The translations under genes and the position numbers were made by a program. Below, piece after piece: positions 46,083 to 55,871 of a DNA stretch of 64,000 nucleotides (positions are counted from its first letter, which is position 1; every line of letters begins with the position of its first letter). Source of the stretch: JAHIKV01 sp963733145 (GTDB lineage Bacteria > Planctomycetota > Planctomycetia > Pirellulales > Thermoguttaceae); the NCBI GenBank assembly GCA_963733145.1, contig CAVTCJ010000013.1, positions 496,001 through 560,000 of the forward strand, read 5' to 3'. A model generated the notes under the pieces. It searched no databases. It was given only the letters and a program-made list of their open reading frames with translations, and was not told where the DNA came from.

Positions 46083-47417
46083 ATGAATACCATCTCACAA
46101 ACATTTGTCCGACGTGATTTCCTCAAAACCGGCGTGGCCGCCGCCGGTCTGATGCTGGCCCCCGCGGCTGCCGGCTTTGCCGCCGAAGATGACAAGAAGC
46201 CCGTCCGCGTCGGATCGGTCGGCGTGGGCAATCGCGGCACGAGTTTGCTGAAAGCGCTGCTCTCTCTCGAAGGCGTCGAAGTCCCGGCCGTGTGCGACAT
46301 TGACCTCGCCGCCGCCGACCGGGCGAGCAAGCTGCTCGTCAAACGCGGCCGCAAAGCGCCGGAGCTCTACACCAAAGGCGACGAGGACTTCCGCCGCCTC
46401 ATGCGCCGCGGCGACCTGGATGCGGTGCTCATCGCCACGCCCTGGGAATGGCACACGCCGATGGCCGTCGAGGCCATGAAGCAGGGCAAGTACGCCGGCG
46501 TCGAGGTCCCCTGCGCGATCGAGCTCGACCAGTGCTGGGAACTGGTCCGCACGCACGAAGCGACCGGCGTGCCTTGCATGATGCTGGAAAACTGGAGCTT
46601 CCGCCGCGACAACCTGGCCGTGTTGAACATGATCCGCGCCGGGCTGTTCGGCGAGATCGTCCATTGCCACTGCGCCCATTCGCACAACTGCATCCACTGG
46701 TACTTCGACGCCCAGGGCCGCCCGCGCTGGAGCGGCAATCACCTGCTCAACCGCAACGCCGACCAGTATCCCACGCACAGCCTCGGCCCGGTGCTGAGCT
46801 GGATGGACATCAATTGCGGTGACCGTTTCGATTATCTCGTGTCGATGTCCACCCGCACGCTGGGCATCAAGGACCAACTCGAGCGCAAATACGGCAAGGA
46901 CCATCCGCCGGCCAAGCTCCCCTACAAACAGGGCGACATTGTGACCACGATGGTCAAGACGGTCAAGGGGAACACGATCGTCATCGCCAACGACATGCAG
47001 TTGCCCCGGCCCTACGACAACCGCTGGCTGATCCAGGGCACCCGCGGCTTGTACAACGAGCAGCGCGACGCCGTGTACATCGAGGGCGTCAGCCCCAAGC
47101 ACGAGGAGTGGGAGCCGTTCGGGCCGTATCAAAAGAAGTACGAGCACGCCCTCTGGAAAAACTCGTCGGCGGAGTTGCTCCGCCAAGGCCACGGCGGCAC
47201 GGACTCGATCGAGCTCCGCGAGTTCATCCGCTCCGTCCGCGCGAAGACGCCGACGCCGATCGACGTGTACGATTCGGTGACGATGAGCGTCGTCGTTCCG
47301 CTCTCCGCCCGTTCGCTCGCCGCCGGCAGCCAGCCGGTCGAGTGTCCCGACTTCACCGCGGGCAAGTGGCGCGCCACGCGGCCGAAGTTCGCCGTAGAGC
47401 GCGGGATACGGTCCTGA
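46083..47417 (+). CDS. Gfo/Idh/MocA-family oxidoreductase (GH109-like), Tat-exported
   Basis: 444 residues. The N-terminus has a Tat signal (VRRDFLKTGVAAAGLMLAPA). NAD-binding motif VGSVGVGNRGTSLLKALL, then DAVLIATPWEWHTPMAVEAM and GKYAGVEVPCAIELDQCW. The stretch NHLLNRNADQYPTHSLGPVL carries the Tyr and His used by GH109 enzymes, which hydrolyse alpha-N-acetylgalactosaminides through an NAD-dependent redox cycle. Planctomycetes have many paralogues, so the true sugar may differ. ATG chosen for the Tat signal; no operon partner. Confidence 0.88.
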   Translation: MNTISQTFVRRDFLKTGVAAAGLMLAPAAAGFAAEDDKKPVRVGSVGVGNRGTSLLKALLSLEGVEVPAVCDIDLAAADRASKLLVKRGRKAPELYTKGDEDFRRLMRRGDLDAVLIATPWEWHTPMAVEAMKQGKYAGVEVPCAIELDQCWELVRTHEATGVPCMMLENWSFRRDNLAVLNMIRAGLFGEIVHCHCAHSHNCIHWYFDAQGRPRWSGNHLLNRNADQYPTHSLGPVLSWMDINCGDRFDYLVSMSTRTLGIKDQLERKYGKDHPPAKLPYKQGDIVTTMVKTVKGNTIVIANDMQLPRPYDNRWLIQGTRGLYNEQRDAVYIEGVSPKHEEWEPFGPYQKKYEHALWKNSSAELLRQGHGGTDSIELREFIRSVRAKTPTPIDVYDSVTMSVVVPLSARSLAAGSQPVECPDFTAGKWRATRPKFAVERGIRS

Positions 47418-47737
47418 ATTCACGGTCTTCGCCGTAAATCAAGTCCTCCCAGGCCACTCCTGGCCGATCGATAGTCCGAGCCGCCGGACCAGCATAGAAA
47501 AATGGCCAATTCTCGGCATTATTGCACGAAATCTGCCGGGCAGTGACGATCATCGGGTGGCAGTTTTTACACCTGAGGTGGCAATGCCTGCCCTCCCCTT
47601 GCGGTTATCGACGGGGTATGGCAAAATGTCGGGTTTATTGCCTTGAAGGGCGGATTTCCAGATCCGTCTTATGACGTTGGCGGATTGGGAAATCCGTCTT
47701 ACGGTGTCCACTGTTTTTCCTCGAGGAGTCCCCAATA
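47418..47737. other. Intergenic region upstream of hppA; no gene
   Basis: Contains two near copies of GCGGATT-x-CCAGATCCGTCTTA-like wording (47648 and 47681) in direct orientation, possibly a binding site or repeat remnant. Confidence 0.35.
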
Positions 47738-50459
47738 ATGCGATTTGCGAATTTCGGCAAGGGAGATCGATTGTCCAGGAGGCGGCTGAAAACTTGGCTG
47801 CACCTGGGGTGTTTGGCCGTGGTGGCCGGCGGCTTTTTGACCGCCTTCATCTGGGACAACTTGGCCGTGGGCCAGACGGACGGGAAAACGGCGCTCGATG
47901 CGGCAGCGGCCGCTGCGCCCGTCGCGCCGGTCGAGCACAAAGGCGTGCAACTCTTCCAGCCGTTGTTGAACAGTGAAAAGTACCCCATCGGCGAGCAGGT
48001 TGCCCTGATCGCCGTGCTGTTGGTGGCCGTGGCGGGACTGGTCTACGCCCGCATGTTGGTCAAACAGGTCAAGGAGGCCGACCAGGGCACGCCCAAGATG
48101 CAGGAGATCGCCCGTGCCGTACGCGAAGGGGCCAACGCCTATCTGGGGGCCCAGTTCAAGAAGATCGGCCCGCTGATTATCATCATTACGGTCGCCTTGT
48201 TCTTTACGAAATACGGCAGACGCCGCAAGACCTGCCCTTCGCCTTCGGCCGCGCCGGCGCGTTCCTGCTCGGCTCGCTGTTTAGCTGGACGGTCGGTTTC
48301 GTGGGCATGCGTCTGGCCACCACCGGCAACCTGCGGGTGGCCGCCGCCGCCAAGCGGAGCTACGGCGAAGCCATGCAGCTCGGCTACCGCACCGGCACGA
48401 TCACCGGCATGTTGACCGACGGCCTGGGCCTGTTGGGCGGCACCTGCATCTTCCTGATCTTCGGCGAGCAGGCCTACGAGGCCCTGCTGGGCTTCGGCTT
48501 CGGCGGCACGCTGCTGGCCCTGTTCATGCGGGTCGGCGGCGGCATCTACACCAAGGCCGCCGACGTCGGCGCCGACCTGGTCGGCAAGGTCGAGGCCGGC
48601 ATCCCCGAGGACGATCCCCGCAACGCCGCCACCATCGCCGACAACGTGGGCGACAACGTGGGCGACTGTGCCGGCATGGCCGCCGACATCTTCGAGAGCT
48701 ACGAAGTCACCATCGTGGCCGCCATGATCCTCGGCCTGGCCAGCTTCGGGCACAAGGGCGTGATCTTCCCCTTGCTGGTCCGCGGCATCGGCGTGCTGGG
48801 CTCGATCATCAGCACCTACACCGTCAAGGCCGGGCCGAACGACACCTCGGACACCGCCTTGAAGAGCGTCCATCGCGGCTTCTGGATCGGCTCGATGATC
48901 TCGATCGCGGGCTTTTTCGTGATCGGCTGGTTCTACCTGCGATTCCCGGCGGAATATCTGAAGGATTACGGGATGGCCGCTGGCGGGATTTCCCCGGCGG
49001 CGACCCCGCGAATCTCTCGCCATTGGTTCAACTTCGGCGTGGCCGGGCCTCGACATGCGGCCGGCCTTGACCTGCCTGATCGGCGTGTTCCTGGCCATCG
49101 CCTTGAACAAGGTGACCAGCTACTACACGCACACCTCGCATACCCCGGTGAAATCGCTGGTCCGCAGCTGCCAGACGGGCGACGCCACGAACATCATCCA
49201 GGGCTTCGCCGTGGGCTATGAGAGCACCGTGGCCGCCTTGTTGGTGCTCGCCGGGTCGATCATCCTCTCGGTGCTCTGCTACTGGGGCATGCCGGCGGTG
49301 TTCGTCGCCTACGGCGTCGCCATGACCGGCATCGGCATGTTGACCCTCACCGGCAACACCATCTCGATGGACGTCTTCGGACCCGTGGCCGACAACGCCA
49401 ACGGCATCGGCGAGATGGGCTACAACAAGGACATGGCGGGCCAGGAACTTAAGCCCGGCCAGGATGGATACATGACCCCCGAGGACTACAAGCGGTCGCG
49501 CCAAATCCTCGCCGACCTCGACGCGGTGGGCAACACCACCAAGGCCGAGACCAAGGGCATCGCCATCGGCTCGGCCGTCATCGCCGCCGTCTCGCTGTTC
49601 GCCAGCTTCATCGCCGTCATCGCCGTCGGCAGCGAGGACAAACTCGGCGAAATGACCACCGCGCAGTACAACTACTTCTCCGGCTTCCTCACCGTGGCCG
49701 ACCCGAAAGTGTTGATCGGGCTGCTGATCGGCGGCTGCGTGCCGTTCCTGTTCAGCTCGATGCTGATTCGGGCGGTGGGCCGCGCGGCCTTCTTCATCGT
49801 CAAGGAGTGCCGCGTGCAGTTCAAGGACCCGGACATCATGGCCGGCAAGAAGACTGCCCAACTACGGGCGCGTGGTCAACATCTGCACCAACACCGCCCA
49901 GAAAGAACTGATCGGTCCGGGCCTGCTGGCCATCACCGCCCCGTTCGCCGTGGGCTTCCTGCTCGGGCCTTACGCCCTGGGCGGATTCCTGGCCGGCATG
50001 ATCCTGGTCGGCCAACTCCTGGCCGTCTTCATGGCCAACGCCGGCGGCGCTTGGGACAATGCCAAGAAACTGATCGAGGACGAGCCCCGCACCGCCACCA
50101 CCGGCAAGGGAAGTCCGAAAGCACAAGGCCGCCGTCACCGGCGACACCGTCGGCGATCCGCTGAAGGACACCGCCGGACCGGCCATCAACCCCATGGTCA
50201 AGGTGATGAACATGGTCAGCCTGCTTGGGCCTCGGACTGGTCCTGGCCTACAACGTGGCGGGCGTCCATCCCGACGTGGCCAAGTTCGACAAGAACATGC
50301 CCGTCAGCGACACACTGGCCAATCTGCCTACCGAGTGGCAGGTCGGCATTATCGTTGTCGTGGTTTGCGTCCTGCTTGACCCTCTGGGCGGTCTGGCGGA
50401 GCAAGCACGAGACGGCCGAAATGCGGGAGATCGTCGGCAGCCTGGATGACGTGGGCTAA
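47738..50459 (+). pseudogene. hppA: Membrane-bound proton-translocating pyrophosphatase, multiply frameshifted
   Basis: Conceptual translation needs about six frame changes (near 48220, 49000, 49857, 50105, 50225 and 50395) but then covers a full H+-PPase of about 900 residues. The substrate motif DVGADLVGKVEAGIPEDDPR and DNVGDNVGDCAGMAADIFES are perfect. DLDAVGNTTKAETKGIAIGS has Lys where K+-dependent enzymes have Ala, so it is the K+-independent type. The C-terminal GDTVGDPLKDTAGPAINPM cytosolic motif is kept. It would pump H+ with energy from PPi. So many separate single-base lesions beside perfectly kept motifs point to sequence errors or very recent decay. Confidence 0.88.
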
Positions 50460-50489
50460 CGACGGTCGGATAGCAACCGCCGAAACGAA

Positions 50490-50518
50490 CCGGGGGCCAT
50501 TGGCCCCCGGTCTGTTTA
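50490..50518 (+). terminator. Terminator of hppA
   Basis: CCGGGGGCC and GGCCCCCGG form a perfect 9-bp stem around ATT, followed by TCTGTTTA. Confidence 0.65.
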
Positions 50519-50674
50519 CGATATTGAACGCCGCTTGTCGTGAATGATGGCCGCCGGCTATTGTTCACGGCATTGTCAACCTGACAGTCAATAGCCGCCG
50601 CCTCCACGCGGCGTGGGGTGGGGCTATTCAGAACCTGCCGCATTGCCCTAACCGCCTGTTTTCTGTACAAACTG

Positions 50675-50735
50675 GTAGGTTATGCTTCAGCATAACTTAG
50701 AAACCATTGAGATGTTGTGCTGAAGCATAACCTAC
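50675..50735. repeat. GTAGGTTATGCTTCAGCA inverted repeat
   Basis: GTAGGTTATGCTTCAGCA pairs with TGCTGAAGCATAACCTAC around 25 bases. It sits 28 bp before valS. Confidence 0.75.
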
Positions 50736-50763
50736 CCTTAGCCACCCCTTACTCCGCCCCCCA

Positions 50764-53700
50764 ATGTCCACCGATACGACGCTCAACGAACTGCCCAAGC
50801 AATACGACCACGCCTCCGCCCAGCGGCGCTGGTATCCGTTCTGGGAGCAGCAGGGATATTTTCATAGCGAGCCGGACCCGACCCGCGAGCCATACACGAT
50901 CGTCATTCCGCCGCCGAACGTCACCGGGGCGCTGCACCTCGGCCACGCCCTGAACAACACGCTCCAGGACATCCTCATCCGCATGAAACGGATGCAGGGC
51001 TTCGAGACCCTGTGGCTGCCGGGCACGGACCACGCCGGCATCGCCACCCAGGCGGTCGTCGAGCGGCGGCTGCTCGAAGAGGAAAAACTCAGCCGGCACG
51101 ACCTCGGCCGCGAGGGACTCGTCGAGCGAATATGGAAATGGAAGGACGCCTACGAGGCCCGCATCATCGGCCAGTTGAAGCAGATGGGCTGTAGCTGCGA
51201 CTGGTCGCGGCTCCGCTTCACGCTCGACGACGTCTGCGCCCGGGCGGTCCGCGAGACCTTTTTCCAACTCTTCAAGGAGGGCAAAATCTATCGCGGCAAG
51301 CGGCTCGTCAATTGGGACACCTATCTGCAAACCGCCGTCAGCGACGACGAGGTCTTCCACGAGCCGGTCAAGGGGCACTTCTGGCACTTCCGCTATCCGG
51401 TCGTCGATCCGAAGCCGGGCGAGCCGACGCACATCACCATCGCCACCACCCGGCCCGAGACGATGCTCGGCGACACGGCCGTGGCGGTGCATCCCGATCC
51501 GGCCGCGGCGCTGAAGCAGGCGGAAAACGAATTGCGCGAGCGGCTTGCGGACGCCCCGGCCAAGGAGAAGCCGGACATTCAGAAGCAGATCGACGAAATT
51601 GAGCGGCGGCGCGTCGAAATGTTGCCGCGATTGGAAATGCTACGCGACATGGTTTCCAGTCAAACTTATTTGGAATTGCCGCTAACAGGCCGCACAATAC
51701 CGCTCATCCTGGACCAATGGGCAAAACCAGAGTTAGGCACAGGTTGCGTAAAAATCACACCAGCACACGATCAAAACGATTACGAGGTGTGGCAGCGACA
51801 TAATACATCGGTTGAGTGCATCAACATTCTCAATCCCGATGGAACTTTGAACGACAATGTACCGAAAAAGTATCGCGGCATGACGGTCAAAAAAGCCCGC
51901 GAGGCGGTGGTGGCCGACATGGAGCAAGCGGGGTTATACGATCCCGGAACAGATTGTGAGGACCGCGAGATCGACCTGGCCCACAGCGACCGCTCGAAGA
52001 CGCCAATCGAGCCAATGTTAGTTGACCAGTGGTTCATCAAGATGGATGAACTTGCCCAAACGGCAATGGACGCGGTTGTTGATGGCCGCGTGAAAATTAT
52101 CCCCGAGCGTTACGCCAAAGGCTATATCGATTGGCTCAGCGAGAAACGCGACTGGCCCATCGGCCGGCAACTTTGGTGGGGACACAGGATGCCCGTATGG
52201 ACGCTAATTTCCAGCGATGTAAACGACGAGGGAGAGAGTGACCGTCTGTGTAAGGAAGAAGAAAAACTCAAGACACTACTGGAAAAGTGGAAAGCTGAGG
52301 GACGAGTTTGCGTCCAACTTGAAGAATCGGACCAACTGTGTATTCGTTCCGAACATACGCAGGCAGATTTGGACAGCATGGACGAGTTATCGCGAATGAT
52401 GCATATGGTCGACTGCCGAGATACAGGACAAATGTTCTTTCGCTATGATCGTTGTTATTACATCTGCGTTCGGAGTGGAGAAGTAGAAGTTGAACGCGAG
52501 TTGGATTGCTTCAGCTTTGTCAAGCGAGAGCAGGACGTTCTCGACACCTGGTTCAGTTCCGCTCTCTGGCCGCATTCAACATTGGGCTGGCCCGATCCGC
52601 CGGAGGATTTGAAGGGCTGTCTGCAATACTACTATCCGACCAGCGTGCTGATCACCAACCGCGACATCATCTCGCTGTGGGTCGCGCGGATGGTGCTGAT
52701 GGGGCTGCACAACGTGGGCGAAATCCCCTTCCACGAGGTCTACATCCATCCGAAAATCCTCGACGGCTACGGCGAGGGGATGTCGAAATCGAAGGGGAAC
52801 GGCGTCGATCCGATCGACGTGATGGACAAGTTCGGGGCCGACGCCCTGCGGTTCGGCATGGCCCATCTGACGACCGAGACGCAGGACGTGCGGGTGCCGG
52901 TCGAGTTCGAGTGCCCGCACTGCACGAAGCCGATCGAGCAGACGAAGAAGAACCGCGTGCTGCCGCGGATCGAGTGCCCGCATTGCAAAAAGCCGTTCTC
53001 CACGCAATGGGCCGAGAAGCCCGAAGACAAGGCCCTGCCGCGCGGGGCGGTGGTCAGCGAGCGGTTCGAGCTGGCCCGCAACTTCTGCAACAAACTCTGG
53101 AACGCCTCGCGCTTCGCCCTGATGAACATGGAAGGTTTCCAGCCGGGCGCGGTGGCCGACGACGAGCTGTTCGTCGAGGACTCGTGGCTCTTGAGCCGGC
53201 TGGCGACCGTCACCGGGCAAGTGACCGCGGCGTTGGAAGAGTATCGCTACTCGGACGCGGCCCGGACGCTGTACGATTTCGCCTGGGACGAGTTTTGCAG
53301 CTTTTACGTCGAGATGGTCAAGGGCCGTTTGCAGGACGAAGTTCAGCGGATGACGGCCCAGCGGGTGCTGGCCCACGCGCTCGACGTGCTGCTGCGGCTG
53401 CTGCATCCGATGATCCCGTTCCTGACCGAGGACGTTTGGCAGCGGTTGGGCGAATTGGCGCCGGAGCGGGGAGTAGACGAGCCGCGGCCGGCGGCCGAAA
53501 GCGTGATGATCGCCCCCTGGCCGGAGTGCGATCCGCTGCGGCAGGACCCGGAAATCGAGGCCCAGTTTGCCCGGTTCCAGGAGGTGCTCCGCGCGGTCCG
53601 CGACATCCGCGCCCGGCAGAACGTGCCGCCCAAGACGCCGGTCAAGTTCTCGGTCCGCTGCGGGCGGGACGTGGCCGAACTGCTCGAGCCGATGAAGCCC

Positions 53701-54948
53701 TACTTTCCCGCGATGGCCGGGGCCACGGCGGTCGAGTTCGGCCCCGACGCCGCCACGCCGCCGCTAAGCGCGACGCAAACGCTGTCGAACATTGAGGTGT
53801 TCGTCGATCTGGCCGGGCTGATCGATCCCGAGGCCGAGCTTGTCCGCAATCGGCAAGAGCGGGAACGACTGACCGGCTTCATCGCCGCGAAGGAAAAGAA
53901 GCTAACGAACGCGAACTTCGTCGAGCGCGCCCCGGCCGAGGTGGTCCAAAAAGAACGCGACAGTCTGAAAGACCTGCAAGATCAACTGGCGGCGGTCGAG
54001 GAGGTGATTCGGCGGCTGGGCGGCGCACGAAAAGCCGCGACCATCAGGTCGCGCCTTGAGAAACCGCAAGCGGTAAATAAGCGTCGCGAAGCCGCAAGCG
54101 GCTTATTGATTCAATTCCGCTCAGACCAGTTCTTTGCGGACGGCCCAGACCGCGGCCTGGGTCCGATCGGAGACGCCGATCTTCCGCAGGATGTGCTGCA
54201 CGTGCTCCTTGACCGTCTCGTAGCTGATGTGCAGCGCGTTGGCGATTTCCTTGTTCGTCAGGCCGTAGGCCAACTGGCGGAGGACTTCGCTCTCGCGTTG
54301 GGTCAGGGGGACTTCGACGTCAGCGGTCAGCCGTGGCGTGGCCAACGCGCCGGTGACGCGGCGCAGCTCCTCGCGGGTCCAGGCGCTTTCGCCCGAGGCC
54401 GCGGTGCGGATGGCGGCAATCAAGGCGTCGCGCGTGCAGCCCTTCAGCAGGTAGCCGCTCGCGCCGAGGGCCACCGCCCGGGCCACGTAGGTCGGGTTGT
54501 CGAAGGTCGAAAGGATCATGATCGGCAGGTCGGGCTTGTCCAGCTTGATCCGGCCCAGAGAGGTCAGTCCATCGCCGTCGGGCATGCGAATGTCCAACAG
54601 CACAACGTCCACCTCGTTCTCCAAGGCGAACTTGACGGCGGCCGCGCCGGTGGACACTTCGCCAACCACCTTCACTTCCGTGTCGGCCAACATGGTCTTC
54701 AATCCGCAACGCACCACTTCGTGGTCGTCGGCGATCAACAATCTGATTTTGTTAGTCATGTTTTTCTCCCGAAAATTGCGAAAGTTGTAGTTTGTATATT
54801 GCCCGTCGTCGGGCTCAGATTCCGCCGTATCATGGGGGTCTTGGCGGACACTGCTGGTTTGCCCCCAGAACTAGTCAGTGGAGCTTACCCCAGTAATCAT
54901 AGCAGAAATTCGGCTGGGGGGGAGGCCCCTAGCGGATTTTTGGGGTAA
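50764..54948 (+). CDS. valS: Valyl-tRNA synthetase with abnormal C-terminal read-through
   Basis: Charges tRNA-Val with valine. Class I signatures are present: PNVTGALHLGHAL (HLGH at 58-61) and GEGMSKSKGNGVDP (KMSKS-type, about 672), an editing domain with TTRPETMLGDTAVAVHPDP, a Zn-ribbon-like pair CPHCTKP and CPHCKKP near 716-740, the anticodon domain and the C-terminal coiled-coil (RNRQERERLTGFIAAKEKKL). The family normally ends near residue 1090 (about 54035). Here no stop follows; the frame runs through CCGCAAGCGG repeats and on antisense through the next gene to 54948. Residues 1090-1394 are surely not native. The segment 51640-52570 has much lower GC and different codons than the rest. 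Confidence 0.9.
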   Translation: MSTDTTLNELPKQYDHASAQRRWYPFWEQQGYFHSEPDPTREPYTIVIPPPNVTGALHLGHALNNTLQDILIRMKRMQGFETLWLPGTDHAGIATQAVVERRLLEEEKLSRHDLGREGLVERIWKWKDAYEARIIGQLKQMGCSCDWSRLRFTLDDVCARAVRETFFQLFKEGKIYRGKRLVNWDTYLQTAVSDDEVFHEPVKGHFWHFRYPVVDPKPGEPTHITIATTRPETMLGDTAVAVHPDPAAALKQAENELRERLADAPAKEKPDIQKQIDEIERRRVEMLPRLEMLRDMVSSQTYLELPLTGRTIPLILDQWAKPELGTGCVKITPAHDQNDYEVWQRHNTSVECINILNPDGTLNDNVPKKYRGMTVKKAREAVVADMEQAGLYDPGTDCEDREIDLAHSDRSKTPIEPMLVDQWFIKMDELAQTAMDAVVDGRVKIIPERYAKGYIDWLSEKRDWPIGRQLWWGHRMPVWTLISSDVNDEGESDRLCKEEEKLKTLLEKWKAEGRVCVQLEESDQLCIRSEHTQADLDSMDELSRMMHMVDCRDTGQMFFRYDRCYYICVRSGEVEVERELDCFSFVKREQDVLDTWFSSALWPHSTLGWPDPPEDLKGCLQYYYPTSVLITNRDIISLWVARMVLMGLHNVGEIPFHEVYIHPKILDGYGEGMSKSKGNGVDPIDVMDKFGADALRFGMAHLTTETQDVRVPVEFECPHCTKPIEQTKKNRVLPRIECPHCKKPFSTQWAEKPEDKALPRGAVVSERFELARNFCNKLWNASRFALMNMEGFQPGAVADDELFVEDSWLLSRLATVTGQVTAALEEYRYSDAARTLYDFAWDEFCSFYVEMVKGRLQDEVQRMTAQRVLAHALDVLLRLLHPMIPFLTEDVWQRLGELAPERGVDEPRPAAESVMIAPWPECDPLRQDPEIEAQFARFQEVLRAVRDIRARQNVPPKTPVKFSVRCGRDVAELLEPMKPYFPAMAGATAVEFGPDAATPPLSATQTLSNIEVFVDLAGLIDPEAELVRNRQERERLTGFIAAKEKKLTNANFVERAPAEVVQKERDSLKDLQDQLAAVEEVIRRLGGARKAATIRSRLEKPQAVNKRREAASGLLIQFRSDQFFADGPDRGLGPIGDADLPQDVLHVLLDRLVADVQRVGDFLVRQAVGQLAEDFALALGQGDFDVSGQPWRGQRAGDAAQLLAGPGAFARGRGADGGNQGVARAALQQVAARAEGHRPGHVGRVVEGRKDHDRQVGLVQLDPAQRGQSIAVGHANVQQHNVHLVLQGELDGGRAGGHFANHLHFRVGQHGLQSATHHFVVVGDQQSDFVSHVFLPKIAKVVVCILPVVGLRFRRIMGVLADTAGLPPELVSGAYPSNHSRNSAGGEAPSGFLG
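54058..54112. repeat. Twin CCGCAAGCGG repeat at the 3' end of valS
   Basis: GAAACCGCAAGCGGTAAATA and GCGAAGCCGCAAGCGGCTTA lie in tandem; AATAAGC and GCTTATT pair as outer stem. Same repeat at 14748-14794 and 28859. It occupies the place where the valS stop codon is expected. Confidence 0.7.
54121..54759 (-). CDS. NarL/FixJ-type response regulator
   Basis: 212 residues. Receiver: LLIADDHEVVRCGLKTMLAD, phospho-acceptor Asp56 in VVLLDIRMPDGDG, ILSTFDNPTYVARAVALGAS and LLKGCTRDAL. LuxR-type DNA-binding: LTQRESEVLRQLAYGLTNKE, then YETVKEHVQHILRKIGVSDR. Close paralogue of the regulator at 25670 with the same last words (TQAAVWAVRK-LV). No kinase neighbour. It is convergent with valS; the valS frame overlaps it in antisense, but the protein motifs show this is the real gene. 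ATG preceded by GGGAGAAAAAC on the coding strand. Confidence 0.93.
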   Translation of the reverse strand: MTNKIRLLIADDHEVVRCGLKTMLADTEVKVVGEVSTGAAAVKFALENEVDVVLLDIRMPDGDGLTSLGRIKLDKPDLPIMILSTFDNPTYVARAVALGASGYLLKGCTRDALIAAIRTAASGESAWTREELRRVTGALATPRLTADVEVPLTQRESEVLRQLAYGLTNKEIANALHISYETVKEHVQHILRKIGVSDRTQAAVWAVRKELV

Positions 54949-54957
54949 ACCGTGAAG

Positions 54958-55002
54958 AAAAAACAAGAAACCCCGCACCGATCAACGTAACCGGTTGCGG
55001 GG
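54958..55002 (-). terminator. Terminator of tRNA-Cys
   Basis: On the minus strand CCCCGCAACCG and CGGTGCGGGG pair around TTACGTTGAT, followed by TTTCTTGTTTTTTC. Confidence 0.8.
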
Positions 55003-55019
55003 TAATGACTTAAAAAATG

Positions 55020-55091
55020 AGGCGCCGGTGGGAGTTGAACCCACGATGGCGGATTTGCAATCCGCTGCCTTAGCCACTTGGCTACGGCGCC
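55020..55091 (-). tRNA. tRNA-Cys (GCA anticodon)
   Basis: Minus-strand cloverleaf: acceptor GGCGCCG/CGGCGCC with discriminator U, as needed for tRNA-Cys; anticodon arm CGGAT-TTGCAAT-CCG carrying GCA; T-loop GGTTCAACTCC. No encoded CCA. Confidence 0.95.
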
Positions 55092-55439
55092 ATGTAGGGC
55101 GACTATTGGTATCGGATGCCGACCGGCATATTCGTTACCAACGGCGGCACAATCGGCAAAGTTTGCCGTCACGACCCGAATCATATCAAACGTCCGGCCG
55201 CGAGGGAAGAGGCGCACTTGCCCTCCCGATTTTCAGGATGCGGAATTTTCCATCGGCGGTGATCCGCCCGTACAACCCGGACATTCGGTATACCTTATTT
55301 TCCGCTCCCAACTTCATGCCGTTTGCAGCCAAATTCAACGCGCAGAACTGGCATAATCCGAAGATTTCCCGTTCGAGGTTTGACCGGCCCACTCATTATC
55401 GCCGATACAAGTAATACACCTTCGGACGGGGTTTAGGCC
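55092..55439. other. Intergenic, no gene recognised
   Basis: Short open frames exist on both strands but lack ribosome sites and family likeness. Confidence 0.4.
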
Positions 55440-55793
55440 GTGAATACCAGCAGCTTCACCTCAACACTGCTCGCCTTCTTGTTTCCGTGGCACCACTCCA
55501 GTCTGGTCGATCAACTGGGTGGCGAAGCGGCCCGGGAATGTCGCTCCGATATCTGGCGGCGGATTTGCCCCCGCACCCACTGCATGGGCATTCCCGAAAT
55601 CAGAGGCTACGCCAGGGCGCAAGCGGCCGAGTCCTTGCCGGCCGAGGTCGATCGGGTCCTGGATCGTCATCGCCTCGGATACTCCTTGAAGAACCGCGTC
55701 CTGGCGGCCGGCCTGGAACAGATCGTGGTGATGCTGGTTCGGGATTCGTTCAGCGAGCCGTATTTTGCCGACTCGGAACAGATCGCCGCATAA
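55440..55793 (+). CDS. Hypothetical protein
   Basis: 117 residues with a GTG start (MNTSSFTSTLLAFLFPWHHS). The middle RGYARAQAAESLPAEVDRVL followed by SLKNRVLAAGLEQIVVMLVR is helical and conserved-looking; I believe similar small proteins occur in other planctomycetes but cannot name a family. No signal peptide or catalytic motif. It precedes the phosphofructokinase gene by 78 bp on the same strand. The lack of a clear ribosome site leaves the start open; ATG is absent further in until MGIPEIRG. Confidence 0.5.
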   Translation: MNTSSFTSTLLAFLFPWHHSSLVDQLGGEAARECRSDIWRRICPRTHCMGIPEIRGYARAQAAESLPAEVDRVLDRHRLGYSLKNRVLAAGLEQIVVMLVRDSFSEPYFADSEQIAA

Positions 55794-55871
55794 TCCCCCC
55801 TCCGGCAGCACCTTGCCCGCTCTCCTAAACGGCGATAGAATCGCTGTTTTTACGGCCAAAGGTGCGGAATT

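Noticed and set aside
54121..54948. C-terminal 300 residues of the valS frame as a real domain
   Set aside because: They are the antisense of a well-conserved response regulator plus intergenic DNA.
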